Under the pieces are notes generated by a model. It did no database searches, was not told where the DNA came from, and worked only from the letters and a program-made list of their open reading frames with translations. Both the position numbers and the translations under genes were made by a program. Below, one piece after another: positions 1 to 7,174 of a stretch of 12,554 nt of DNA. The DNA comes from Clostridia bacterium (GTDB lineage Bacteria; Bacillota; Clostridia; Christensenellales; Aristaeellaceae). The DNA is taken from NCBI GenBank assembly GCA_016297535.1, contig JAEDGL010000068.1:1-12554 (forward strand), written 5' to 3'. Position 1 is the first letter of the stretch, and each line of letters starts with the position of its first letter.

Positions 1-344
1 ATTTCCACCTGGCACTCGTCCAGCACGCCCTTGCGCTTGAGCTGCATGGCCAGGTTGAGGCCCGTCTGGCCGCCCAGGCCGGGCAAAATGGCGTCCGGGC
101 GCTCGTAGCGCAGGATCTTGGCCACATATTCCAGCGTCAGGGGTTCCATGTACACCTTGTCGGCAATGTCCACATCGGTCATGATGGTGGCGGGGTTGGA
201 GTTAACCAGAATCACCTCGTAGCCCTCCTCGCGAAGGGCCAGGCAGGCCTGCGTACCCGCGTAGTCAAACTCCGCCGCCTGGCCGATCACAATGGGGCCG
301 GAGCCGATGACCAGAATCCGATGAATATCCGTACGCTTAGGCAT
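1..344 (-). CDS. carB: Carbamoyl-phosphate synthase large subunit, N-terminal part (runs off left edge)
   Basis: The first 114 codons of the ammonia-using, ATP-dependent large subunit, which joins bicarbonate and glutamine-derived ammonia into carbamoyl phosphate for pyrimidines and arginine. The protein starts MPKRTDIHRILVIGSGP and shows the family's N-terminal preATP-grasp signature: GSGPIVIGQ at residues 14-22, then EFDYAGTQ, and VNSNPATIMTD at 47-57. The family is about 1,070 residues, so nearly 90% lies outside the window. The ATG at 344 follows GGAGAA inside the end of carA, and the two genes overlap by 8 nt (ATGCCTAA), so they are probably translationally coupled and the subunits made in equal amounts. 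Identification is by recognised motifs; the carA neighbour confirms it. Confidence 0.97.
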   Translation of the reverse strand, partial: MPKRTDIHRILVIGSGPIVIGQAAEFDYAGTQACLALREEGYEVILVNSNPATIMTDVDIADKVYMEPLTLEYVAKILRYERPDAILPGLGGQTGLNLAMQLKRKGVLDECQVE

Positions 345-1440
345 GACGCTTTTCTCCTTCCATCAGCTCGATAAACCGCCGGAACAGATAGGCGCTGTCC
401 TGCGGGCCGGGGGCGCTTTCCGGGTGATACTGAACGCTGAACAGCTTGTCCTGCATGCAGGCCACCCCCTCGGGCGTGCCATCCAGCAGGTTCTGGTGGG
501 TCATCACAAGCCCCGTGCCCTCCAGCGTAGATGCGTCCACCGCAAAGGAGTGGTTCTGGCTGGTAATTTCAATCTTGCCCGTGGCAAGCTCGCGCACCGG
601 GTGGTTGCCGCCGCGATGGCCAAACTTCATTTTGAAGGTTTGGGCCCCGCAGGCCAGCGAAATCATCTGGTGCCCCAGGCAGATGCCAAAGATGGGCAGC
701 TTTCCGCGCAGCTCCCGGACCAGGTTGATCACCGGAACCACATCCTGCGGGTCTCCCGGGCCGTTGGAAAGGAACAGCCCGTCCGGCTTGAAGCTTAAAA
801 TGGTCTGCGCCGGGGTGTCGTAGGGAACGACGGTTACATTGCAGCCGTACTCGTTCAGCTTTCGGATGATGTTGAGCTTGATGCCGCAATCCACCGCCAC
901 CACGCTGAAGCGCGGATTGGGTGTGCGGGCGTACCATTTCTTTTTGCAGCTGACGCGGCTTACGCTGTCGGTGGGCAGGCGGTAGGCGCGAATGCGCTCC
1001 ATGGCCTCCTCCAGGGGGGTGTTCGCATCGCAGAGAAGCGCGCGCTGGCTGCCCTCGTTGCGAATCAGCCGGCCGATCTGCCGGGTGTCCACGCCCTCCA
1101 GGCCGGGAATGCCGTTTTCCTCCAGCATTTCGCCCAGCGTTTTGGTATAGCGGAAGTTGCTGGGCATATCGCAGTATTCGCGCACCACCAGCCCGCCCAT
1201 GGTGGGCACGCGGGTTTCGTTATCCTCGTCGGTAATGCCGTAGTTGCCAATCAGCGGATAGGTCATGACAACGGTCTGCGCGGTATAGCTGGGGTCGGTT
1301 ACGATTTCCTGATAGCCCACCATCGAGGTGTTAAAAACCAGCTCGCACACGGCATCATTCATGGATCCAAAGCCCCTGCCCAGCCACTCTGTGCCGTTTT
1401 CCATTACCAGCTTGCGCTGCTTCATCATTTTTTCTGCCAT
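337..1440 (-). CDS. carA: Carbamoyl-phosphate synthase small subunit (glutamine amidotransferase)
   Basis: The small subunit (367 aa) hydrolyses glutamine and channels ammonia to CarB. The N-terminal half is the CPSase small-chain domain (SYTAQTVVMTYPLIGNYG at 51-68, GVDTR at 116-120). The C-terminal half is a class I glutamine amidotransferase with LSNGPGDP at 224-231, the nucleophile Cys254 in GICLGHQ (252-258), and His339/Glu341 in QYHPE, so the catalytic triad is complete. The ATG at 1440 is preferred because TTGGAGG lies about 9 nt upstream. The in-frame ATG 33 nt further upstream (1473) has no ribosome binding site and lies deeper inside pyrC. The gene overlaps the end of pyrC by 16 nt and the start of carB by 8 nt, so it is the middle gene of one mRNA. 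Confidence 0.97.
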   Translation of the reverse strand: MAEKMMKQRKLVMENGTEWLGRGFGSMNDAVCELVFNTSMVGYQEIVTDPSYTAQTVVMTYPLIGNYGITDEDNETRVPTMGGLVVREYCDMPSNFRYTKTLGEMLEENGIPGLEGVDTRQIGRLIRNEGSQRALLCDANTPLEEAMERIRAYRLPTDSVSRVSCKKKWYARTPNPRFSVVAVDCGIKLNIIRKLNEYGCNVTVVPYDTPAQTILSFKPDGLFLSNGPGDPQDVVPVINLVRELRGKLPIFGICLGHQMISLACGAQTFKMKFGHRGGNHPVRELATGKIEITSQNHSFAVDASTLEGTGLVMTHQNLLDGTPEGVACMQDKLFSVQYHPESAPGPQDSAYLFRRFIELMEGEKRHA

Positions 1441-2675
1441 ACTGCCTTGCCTCCAACGCTTGTGTAGATGCATTCGCCCCGCACCCGCCAGCCCGCAAAC
1501 GGCGTTGCGCGTCCCTTGCTGGCAAAGTGCTCCGGATTGATGGTGGTTTCGCTGTTCAGATCAAAAACCGCAAAGTCCTGCGCCGCGCCGTCCTCCAGCT
1601 GCACCGGCGGCAGTCCGAAGCGTTTTCTGGGGTTGTCCGTCATGGCCCGGATGAGCACCTCCAGCGGCACGCTGCCCGTTTGAACCAGCCGGGTATACAG
1701 CACCGCAAAAGCGGTTTCCAGCCCCACAACCCCCATCAGGCTTTTTTCCAGCCCACGGCTCTTTTCCTCCGCGCTGTGAGGGGCGTGATCCGTTGCAATC
1801 ATATCCACCGTGCCATCCAGCAAGCCTTCAATCAGCGCGTCGCGGTCGCGGGCAGACCGGATGGGCGGGTTCATTTTGAAGCGGCCGTCCTCCTGAAGGT
1901 CCATATCGCACAGGGTAAGGTAATGCGGGCCGGTTTCGCAGCTTACATCCAGCCCCTCCGCCTTGGCCCTGCGGATCAGCTGCACCGTTTCTGCGGTGGA
2001 TACATGGCACACATGGTAGCGGCAGCCGGTTTCGCGTACCAGGCGCAGGTCGCGCTCCACCTGCGCGTACTCGCTTTCCGGGCAGATGCCGCGGTGGCCG
2101 TGCAGCCTGGCGTATTCGCCATCGTGGATGTAACCTCCGCGCAGCAGGTTTTCCTGCTCGCAGTGCGCCACAATCATGCCGCCCACAGCCTTCACGCGCT
2201 TCATGGCCTCGCGCATGGTGCTTTCGTCCTGCACCCCCTTGCCATCGTCGGAAAAGCCCGCCACAAAGGGCATCATGGCCGCGTAATCGCACAGCTCTCT
2301 GCCGCCCTTCTGCCCCATGGTAATGCAGCCGTAGGGCAGCACCCGCACCCTGGCATCCCGCCGGATGATCTCCAGCTGCACTTCCAGGTGCTCCATGCTG
2401 TCCGGCGCGGGGTTCAGGTTGGGCATGGCGCACACCGTGGTAAAGCCGCCCCGGGCCGCCGCCTGCGTGCCGGTGGCGATGGTTTCCTTATAAAAAAAGC
2501 CCGGCTCTCGAAGATGAACATGAACATCAACAAGACCCGGTACGATAAGACAGGAACAATCGCCGACACCAGCGGCAGGGGAAGCGGAAAAATCCATTCT
2601 ACCGTCATTGGAAACAAAGACACTTCGTTCCCGAAGCTGCCCCTGCTGGTAAACCAATGCGTTGTTCAACCTCAC
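1425..2675 (-). CDS. pyrC: Dihydroorotase, class I
   Basis: A cytoplasmic zinc enzyme (416 aa) that cyclises N-carbamoyl-L-aspartate to dihydroorotate, the third step of pyrimidine synthesis. Metal-binding residues can be placed in order: His52 and His54 in DVHVHLREPG, the Asp pair 143-144 in GFSDDGKG, His171 in VAHCE, His224 in CHVST, and Asp296 in ATDHAPH. Substrate-side residues include Asn86 in AMPNLNP and CETGPHY at 246-252. The Asp of GFSDDG, where some related enzymes carry a carboxylated lysine, fits class I. The start codon is GTG at 2675, supported by AAAGGGGAG (2684-2692) with 8 nt spacing. It is the first gene of the pyrC-carA-carB operon and overlaps carA by 16 nt. Length is normal for the class (about 425). 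Confidence 0.97.
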   Translation of the reverse strand: MRLNNALVYQQGQLRERSVFVSNDGRMDFSASPAAGVGDCSCLIVPGLVDVHVHLREPGFFYKETIATGTQAAARGGFTTVCAMPNLNPAPDSMEHLEVQLEIIRRDARVRVLPYGCITMGQKGGRELCDYAAMMPFVAGFSDDGKGVQDESTMREAMKRVKAVGGMIVAHCEQENLLRGGYIHDGEYARLHGHRGICPESEYAQVERDLRLVRETGCRYHVCHVSTAETVQLIRRAKAEGLDVSCETGPHYLTLCDMDLQEDGRFKMNPPIRSARDRDALIEGLLDGTVDMIATDHAPHSAEEKSRGLEKSLMGVVGLETAFAVLYTRLVQTGSVPLEVLIRAMTDNPRKRFGLPPVQLEDGAAQDFAVFDLNSETTINPEHFASKGRATPFAGWRVRGECIYTSVGGKAVWQKK

Positions 2676-2712
2676 GAGTCGAACTCCCCTTTACTGATAT
2701 ACTCGATTGATC

Positions 2713-2741
2713 ATAATACACAAAAAAACCTGTTTTGTCAA
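2713..2741 (-). promoter_or_regulatory. Housekeeping promoter of the pyrC-carA-carB operon
   Basis: Reading the minus strand, TTGACA (2736-2741) and TATTAT (2713-2718) are separated by exactly 17 bp with an A/T-rich spacer. The expected transcription start is near 2706, giving a leader of about 30 nt before the GTG start. No room is left for a PyrR-type attenuator or a riboswitch, so any control should act at initiation. Confidence 0.85.
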
Positions 2742-2755
2742 CATATTTTTGGGGC

Positions 2756-2767
2756 TTTTCCGGAAAA
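2756..2767. promoter_or_regulatory. Perfect 12-bp palindrome upstream of the pyrC promoter
   Basis: TTTTCCGGAAAA is a perfect inverted repeat centred 14-25 bp upstream of the pyrC -35 box, between the pyrimidine operon and the divergent MFS gene. A flanking GGGGC (2751-2755) and GCCCC (2781-2785) could form an outer stem. The position suits a regulator site serving either gene, but no protein can be named, and short palindromes also occur by chance. Confidence 0.3.
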
Positions 2768-2910
2768 CGGCGGGCGGTGCGCCCCAGCCTGCGGCGGCTT
2801 TGGGAAAACCGTATTTCTTTTGAAGGCGGGAGCAAACAAGGCAGGAAAATGACGCAGGCGGGCGAATCATCTTAACAGTCCCAAGCAAATCATCCGAAGG
2901 AGAATGCACG

Positions 2911-4296
2911 ATGAAGTTCCCATTCCCCAAACGCGGGGGCAGGCGCGGCCCCGGGCCTCTTGCGCTGCTGTATGACGAAGCACGGCTGCCCAACGATATC
3001 CGCAGAGGTCTGAACTGGATTCTGGCCGGCAACACGTTTGGCACCATGCACGGCATTATCTGCGGCGGCGGCACCACGGCGCTGGTGGGTCTGGCGGCGG
3101 CGCTGGGCGCGGGCGATACGGTTTTTGGCCTGATGGTGATCATTCCGCAGATTGCGGCCATTTTGCAATTGCCCTTTTCCATGCTGGTAAACCACACGCG
3201 CAGGCGGAAATTCTACCTGCTTACCTACGGCCTGCTTTCGCGCATGGTGTGGCTGTTCATGGGCTTTCTGCCGCTGGTTTCGCGCGGGCCGGGAGACCAG
3301 GCCCCCATCTGGCTGATGGCCATTTTGCTGGCGCTTTCGTCGGCCGGCAACTCGCTGATCACGGTGGTGTGGTTTCCGTGGTTTTCGGACATGGCCCCCA
3401 TCCGCATCCGCGGGCGCTGGCTTTCGCTGCGCGATACCATTCTTTCGGTGGCCAGCCTGCTGTTTGGCTTTGCGGTGGCCTACCTGCTGGATGTGCTGCC
3501 GCAAAGCAGCAAGTACATCGTTGTGTTTCTGGTAGGCGGCCTGTTTGGCTGTCTGGATATGCTCTCCTTCTCCTTTTCGCCGGAGGTATGGGCGTCCGAG
3601 CCAAAGAAGATCAACCTGGTGGGTACCGTGCGCGAGGTGCTGGAAAATAAGCGCTTTATGAAGATGGTCATCATGTGGACGGCCTGGTGCTTTACCGCCA
3701 ACATGTCCGGCGCGTACCTCACGCCCTACGCCATGAATGTGATGGGCCTGTCCTTTATGCAGATTACGATATTCGGCACCGTAGCCGCCTCGCTGGCAAC
3801 CGTGCTGGCCGTACCCCGCTGGGGCGCGGCGCTGGATCAGTTTGGCGCGCGCAACGTGATGCTGGTGGGCTGCATTGGCGCGTCGCTCACGCCGCTGTTC
3901 TACCTGCTGTCCACGCCGGGCAACATCTGGCCGACGTTTTTGCACAACGCGGTGGGCGCGCTGTTCTGGAGCGCCGCCAACCTGGCCTGCAACGGCATGC
4001 AGCTGGCCTACTCGCCGGATGATACGCGGCCTACCTACATCGCTGTCTACACCTGCATCGCGGCCATCATCGGCACGGCGCTTGGCACGGCCAGCGGCAG
4101 CTGGATGCTGGAGGTCTGCCGCACGCGCGGCTGGTTTGAGGGCTACTTCGACCGTTACAAAATGCTGGTGCTGGTAAGCGTTGTTCTGCGCTTTGGCTTT
4201 ACCATTCTGCTGGTGCCGCGCATGGATGACGACGGCAAAGGCACGGTAAAAGACATGCTGCGCTCCTTCCGCCCCAAAAGAAGAATGATCATCTGA
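2911..4296 (+). CDS. MFS transporter, substrate unknown
   Basis: A 461-residue polytopic membrane protein with about 12 hydrophobic segments, the standard size and layout of the major facilitator superfamily. The basic loop after TM2 (NHTRRRKFYL, 94-103) corresponds to motif A, and the second half has its counterpart GAALDQFGARNVM (305-317). A further basic loop RIRGRWLSLRDT (165-176) follows the PWFSDMAP stretch. The cytoplasmic N-terminus is basic (KRGGRR, 8-12) and the C-terminus ends FRPKRRMII. Start: AAGGAG sits 8-9 nt before the ATG. It is divergent from pyrC, and its own promoter could not be placed with confidence in the 170-bp gap. Substrate and direction of transport cannot be inferred from sequence or neighbours. 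Confidence 0.85.
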   Translation: MKFPFPKRGGRRGPGPLALLYDEARLPNDIRRGLNWILAGNTFGTMHGIICGGGTTALVGLAAALGAGDTVFGLMVIIPQIAAILQLPFSMLVNHTRRRKFYLLTYGLLSRMVWLFMGFLPLVSRGPGDQAPIWLMAILLALSSAGNSLITVVWFPWFSDMAPIRIRGRWLSLRDTILSVASLLFGFAVAYLLDVLPQSSKYIVVFLVGGLFGCLDMLSFSFSPEVWASEPKKINLVGTVREVLENKRFMKMVIMWTAWCFTANMSGAYLTPYAMNVMGLSFMQITIFGTVAASLATVLAVPRWGAALDQFGARNVMLVGCIGASLTPLFYLLSTPGNIWPTFLHNAVGALFWSAANLACNGMQLAYSPDDTRPTYIAVYTCIAAIIGTALGTASGSWMLEVCRTRGWFEGYFDRYKMLVLVSVVLRFGFTILLVPRMDDDGKGTVKDMLRSFRPKRRMII

Positions 4297-4301
4297 ATGG
4301 C

Positions 4302-4340
4302 AAAGCCTCCCGCTTGATCAACAGGCGGGAGGCTTTCAGG
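4302..4340 (+). terminator. Hairpin terminator after the MFS gene
   Basis: A perfect 12-bp stem, AAAGCCTCCCGC (4302-4313) with GCGGGAGGCTTT (4325-4336), around an 11-nt loop, begins 5 nt after the MFS stop codon. The U tract is short (TTT then C), so termination may be partial and some readthrough into the kinase gene is possible. The stem is also strong when read on the minus strand. Confidence 0.7.
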
Positions 4341-4390
4341 CTGGCGAAAAGCCCCGGGAAAATGGCATCTGTGTGGCTGCTTCTCGCTGA

Positions 4391-4396
4391 AAGGAG
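4391..4396 (+). promoter_or_regulatory. Ribosome binding site fixing the kinase start
   Basis: AAGGAG lies 10 nt before the ATG at 4407. It selects this start over an in-frame TTG at 4314, which lies inside the loop of the preceding terminator. Confidence 0.75.
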
Positions 4397-4406
4397 CACG
4401 ACAGGA

Positions 4407-5729
4407 ATGAACTCGATCTATGTAACGTTCGGAGCGCTGGAAATTTGCGCAGCGGTTTTCATGTGTGTGCTGCTGATCGGCTCGGTCATCGGGCGGCAGT
4501 ACAGGGAGACACGGGACAGGCTGATGCTGGCCATGATGCTGGTCAACAGCCTGCTGCTGCTTTGCGACGCGCCAATCTGGTACCTGCATTATCAGCCCAG
4601 CCCGGAGTATGTAAACCTGCTCAAGTATCTGTCGCTGATTGTTGATGTGCTCAGCTTTGTGGCGGCGGCACTCTATGCCTGTTTTCTGACGGCCTGCATC
4701 GCCTTGCAAACGGCGGTGACAAAGCGGTACACGCACCTTATGCTGGTGCTGTGTATACTGGGCGCAGCCGCGTGCGTGGCGTGCATGTTCAGCGATGTCT
4801 ACCTGTGGTTTGATGAAGCGGGTGCTATGCAATACGGGGTGCTTTACCCGTATTTTGTCCTGTACTCCTTTGTGCTGCTGGTGCTGGAGACGGTGTATCC
4901 GCTCTGCTTTGCCAAATCCCTGGGGATTGGGAGAGCGGTCCTGCTGGCCTCCTTTGGCCTGATTGTGCTGTTGGCCGTGCCGCTGCAAATGGAGATGGAA
5001 ACCGTGCCCATCCTGATGGCGTTCACCCTGGCGCTGGCGCTGATCTACGCGGTTACCCACGGCGAGATGGGCATGCGGGTGGCCAGACAGAAGGAGCAGC
5101 TGCTCAAGGCGCAGCTGGAGGCGGAGCAGGCGCGCGTAAGCGTAATGCTCAGCCAGATTCAGCCGCATTTCATGTTCAATGTGCTCAACACGATTTATCA
5201 CCTGTGCGAGATGGATGCGGGCCGCGCGCAGCAGGCGGTCGGCAACTTTTCCGAATACCTGCGCGGCAACATCAACGCGCTGCGGTGCAGCGAGTCCGTT
5301 CCCTTCGTGGTGGAGCTGAACAACGTACGGAACTACCTTGATCTTGAAAAGCTGCGCTTTGAGGAAGAGCTGAACATTGTTTACGACATTCGCACCACGG
5401 CCTTCATGCTGCCCATGCTAACCCTGCAGCCGATTGTGGAAAACGCCGTCAGGCATGGCATTTGCAAAAAGCCGGACGGCGGTACGCTTGCAATTGGCGT
5501 TCGGGAGCTGGACGAGGCGTTTGAAATCCGCGTAACCGATGACGGCGTTGGCTTTGACCCCGACGCAGTGCCGGAGGATGACAGGCGCGAGCACATCGGC
5601 ATTTCCGCTACAAGGCTTCGGCTGCGTGAAATGTGCGGCGGTACGCTTGCAATAGCCAGCAGGCCCGGCGCGGGCACGCAGGCTGTGATCCATATCCCCA
5701 AAAGCCATTCAAAGGAGGGACATGCATGA
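4407..5729 (+). CDS. LytS-type sensor histidine kinase with seven-helix membrane domain
   Basis: A 440-residue membrane sensor kinase. The first 217 residues hold seven hydrophobic segments (about 7-29, 37-57, 72-100, 109-127, 146-166, 173-193, 199-217) with no large extracytoplasmic domain, so the stimulus is probably sensed within or at the membrane. A short coiled linker (225-245) leads to the His_kinase (LytS/YesM) domain with the phospho-accepting His254 in SQIQPHFMFN. The ATPase domain follows: N box ENAVRH (345-350), G1 box DDGVGFD (378-384), HIGIS (397-401) and the late GAGT (421-424). All catalytic motifs are intact. The stop overlaps the next gene's start (ATGA), so kinase and regulator are co-translated. 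The ligand is unknown, and no clear promoter is visible between the terminator and the start. Confidence 0.92.
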   Translation: MNSIYVTFGALEICAAVFMCVLLIGSVIGRQYRETRDRLMLAMMLVNSLLLLCDAPIWYLHYQPSPEYVNLLKYLSLIVDVLSFVAAALYACFLTACIALQTAVTKRYTHLMLVLCILGAAACVACMFSDVYLWFDEAGAMQYGVLYPYFVLYSFVLLVLETVYPLCFAKSLGIGRAVLLASFGLIVLLAVPLQMEMETVPILMAFTLALALIYAVTHGEMGMRVARQKEQLLKAQLEAEQARVSVMLSQIQPHFMFNVLNTIYHLCEMDAGRAQQAVGNFSEYLRGNINALRCSESVPFVVELNNVRNYLDLEKLRFEEELNIVYDIRTTAFMLPMLTLQPIVENAVRHGICKKPDGGTLAIGVRELDEAFEIRVTDDGVGFDPDAVPEDDRREHIGISATRLRLREMCGGTLAIASRPGAGTQAVIHIPKSHSKEGHA

Positions 5730-6523
5730 AGATCATCGTTGTGGATGACGAGCGCATTGCGCTGTCCGGGCTTGAGCTGATTTTGAACAAGGCTGTCCCC
5801 CAGGCGGACATCGCGGCATTCCGCCAGGCGAAGGAAGCGCTGGCCTATGCCTGTCAAACGCGCGTGGACATTGCTTTTCTGGATGTGCGAATGCAGGAGA
5901 TGAACGGCATTTTTCTGGCGGAGCGGCTCAAGGAAACCAACCCCCGCATCAACATTATTTTTGTAACCGGCTACGACGAATATGCGCGCGAGGCGATCAG
6001 CCTGCACGCCAGCGGCTACATCACCAAGCCGGTAACGCTGGAAAAGGTACGCGCCGAAATGGAGGCGCTGCGCTTTGCGGTGGAGACCAGGGAACAGCCG
6101 CTGCTGCGCGTGCAGTGCTTTGGCAATTTTGAGGTTTTTACGCCATCGGGCGAGCCGCTGCATTTTTCACGTCTCAAATCCAAGGAGGCGTTCGCCTACC
6201 TTGTGTACAAGCGCGGGGCAAGCTGCACCGTGCGCGAGGTGGCCGCCGTGCTTTTTGAGGATGCGCCCTTCGATGAAAAACGGCAGGCGTACTTTCAGCA
6301 GATCATTCACTCCATGATGAAGTCGCTTCGGCAGGCAGGGGCGGAGAACGTGATCATCAAGCGCTACAAGGCCATGGCCATCAATCCCGATGCGATCGAC
6401 TGCGACTTTTACCGCTATCTGAAGCAGGGGGCAGGCTCGGAGCCCTTTATGGGAGAATACATGGCCCAGTACGAATGGGCCGAGGAGATGGTGGGCTATC
6501 TGGGCGGCACCCTGTCATCCTGA
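5726..6523 (+). CDS. Response regulator: receiver plus SARP-like winged-helix output
   Basis: A 265-residue cytoplasmic transcription factor, partner of the preceding kinase. The receiver domain (1-118) has the acidic pair Asp7/Asp8, phospho-acceptor Asp53 in FLDVRMQEMNG, Thr81 in FVTGYDEYA, and Lys101 in ITKPV. The output domain (about 127-232) starts RVQCFGNFEVF and continues through LKSKEAFAYLVY and CTVREVAAVLF to IKRYKAMAINPDAIDCDFYRY. This resembles the winged helix of AfsR/DnrI-type (SARP) activators and differs from the LytTR domain often paired with LytS kinases. Only about 30 residues follow, so a full bacterial transcriptional activation (BTAD) domain is absent. The ATG at 5726 follows AAAGGAGG and overlaps the kinase stop. 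It converges on the polysaccharide operon, whose promoter has SARP-like repeats. Confidence 0.9.
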   Translation: MKIIVVDDERIALSGLELILNKAVPQADIAAFRQAKEALAYACQTRVDIAFLDVRMQEMNGIFLAERLKETNPRINIIFVTGYDEYAREAISLHASGYITKPVTLEKVRAEMEALRFAVETREQPLLRVQCFGNFEVFTPSGEPLHFSRLKSKEAFAYLVYKRGASCTVREVAAVLFEDAPFDEKRQAYFQQIIHSMMKSLRQAGAENVIIKRYKAMAINPDAIDCDFYRYLKQGAGSEPFMGEYMAQYEWAEEMVGYLGGTLSS

Positions 6524-6529
6524 TGGATC

Positions 6530-6556
6530 GCCTGCCGCGCGCAGGCTTCCCTTTTC
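6530..6556 (+). terminator. Probable terminator of the two-component operon
   Basis: GCCTGC (6530-6535) and GCAGGC (6541-6546) form a 6-bp GC stem with a CGCGC loop, 6 nt after the regulator stop, followed by a pyrimidine tract TTCCCTTTT. The tail is not a pure U run. On the minus strand the hairpin is followed by GATCC, so it is a poorer terminator for the convergent operon. Confidence 0.55.
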
Positions 6557-7169
6557 ATTCCAGAATCTGTGTAATCATATAGGGGCCAAAGCCGGGAAAT
6601 TCCACCACGAATGTGCCGGTTTCAGGATCATAATCCTTCATTGGCAGGCAGGTAAACCGGCCGGTTTCCGGATCCACCTGGAGAATCACAAAGTCCTCTT
6701 TCTGTCCGGACTTGACCACCTCGGAGCCGCCGATGGCCAGCTCAATGGCCTGACCGTTTGCTTCGTCCGGCACAATGCGCCAGCCTGTGGATTGGCGCTT
6801 GAAATCCTGCAGATAGGTCAGCTGCCTGAGGCGGCTGAGATCGATCCCACTGGCCTGTTCCGTTTCACCGGTCTGCATTTGGGCAAAAATCTGCTGCACG
6901 GAGGGAATCCTCTGCGCAATCGTATGGCCGTTGGTGCCGGTTTCTGCAAAGGTCTGCTCCGCCAGCGCAATCACGGAGGCCATGGCGCCGTCATACTGCG
7001 CCGCAAGCGCACGGCTGGTGTATACGGTATCGCCCGCCAGTTCCTCGCTCAGGGCTTCCGTGTTGATCTCCACCGGCCTTGGCTGCTCCAGCTCCGAAAT
7101 GCTCGGCGCCGCCAAAGCCGGTGCAGCAATCAGGCAAAGCGCCATCCAAAGCAGCACTGCTCGTTTCAT
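6555..7169 (-). CDS. Small secreted protein of unknown function, last gene of polysaccharide operon
   Basis: Not recognised as a named family. The 204-residue product has a clear Sec signal peptide (MKRAVLLWMALCLIAAPALAA, cleavage likely after ALA near residue 20). A mostly helical, Gln/Glu-rich middle (about 30-130) follows. The C-terminal part looks beta-rich, with paired turns DPETGRFTCLPMKDY and DPETGTFVVEFPGFGPYMI that suggest a small beta-sandwich. No cysteine motif, lipobox or sortase signal is seen. Start: GGAAAGG lies 9 nt before the ATG at 7169. An ATG at 7175 would give a TGATG overlap with the upstream stop but sits only 3 nt from that site. The close coupling to the LCP gene suggests a role at the cell surface with it. 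The open frame is certain to be a gene; its function is unknown. Confidence 0.75.
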   Translation of the reverse strand: MKRAVLLWMALCLIAAPALAAPSISELEQPRPVEINTEALSEELAGDTVYTSRALAAQYDGAMASVIALAEQTFAETGTNGHTIAQRIPSVQQIFAQMQTGETEQASGIDLSRLRQLTYLQDFKRQSTGWRIVPDEANGQAIELAIGGSEVVKSGQKEDFVILQVDPETGRFTCLPMKDYDPETGTFVVEFPGFGPYMITQILE

Positions 7170-7174
7170 TTTCA

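Noticed and set aside
1527..2852. A 441-codon plus-strand frame across pyrC and the upstream gap.
   Set aside because: It is antisense to an intact dihydroorotase, runs through the pyrC promoter, and its product is rich in His, Gln and Arg without any recognisable domain.
2890..3945. A 351-codon minus-strand frame opposite the MFS transporter; similar long shadows occur at 4155-5201 and 7079-8110.
   Set aside because: Their products are Gln/His/Arg-rich shadows of real membrane or signal-peptide proteins, lack ribosome binding sites and have no domains.
4314..4406. A longer kinase starting from TTG at 4314.
   Set aside because: The start would lie in the loop of the MFS terminator and has no ribosome binding site; ATG 4407 has AAGGAG at proper spacing and begins the hydrophobic domain directly.
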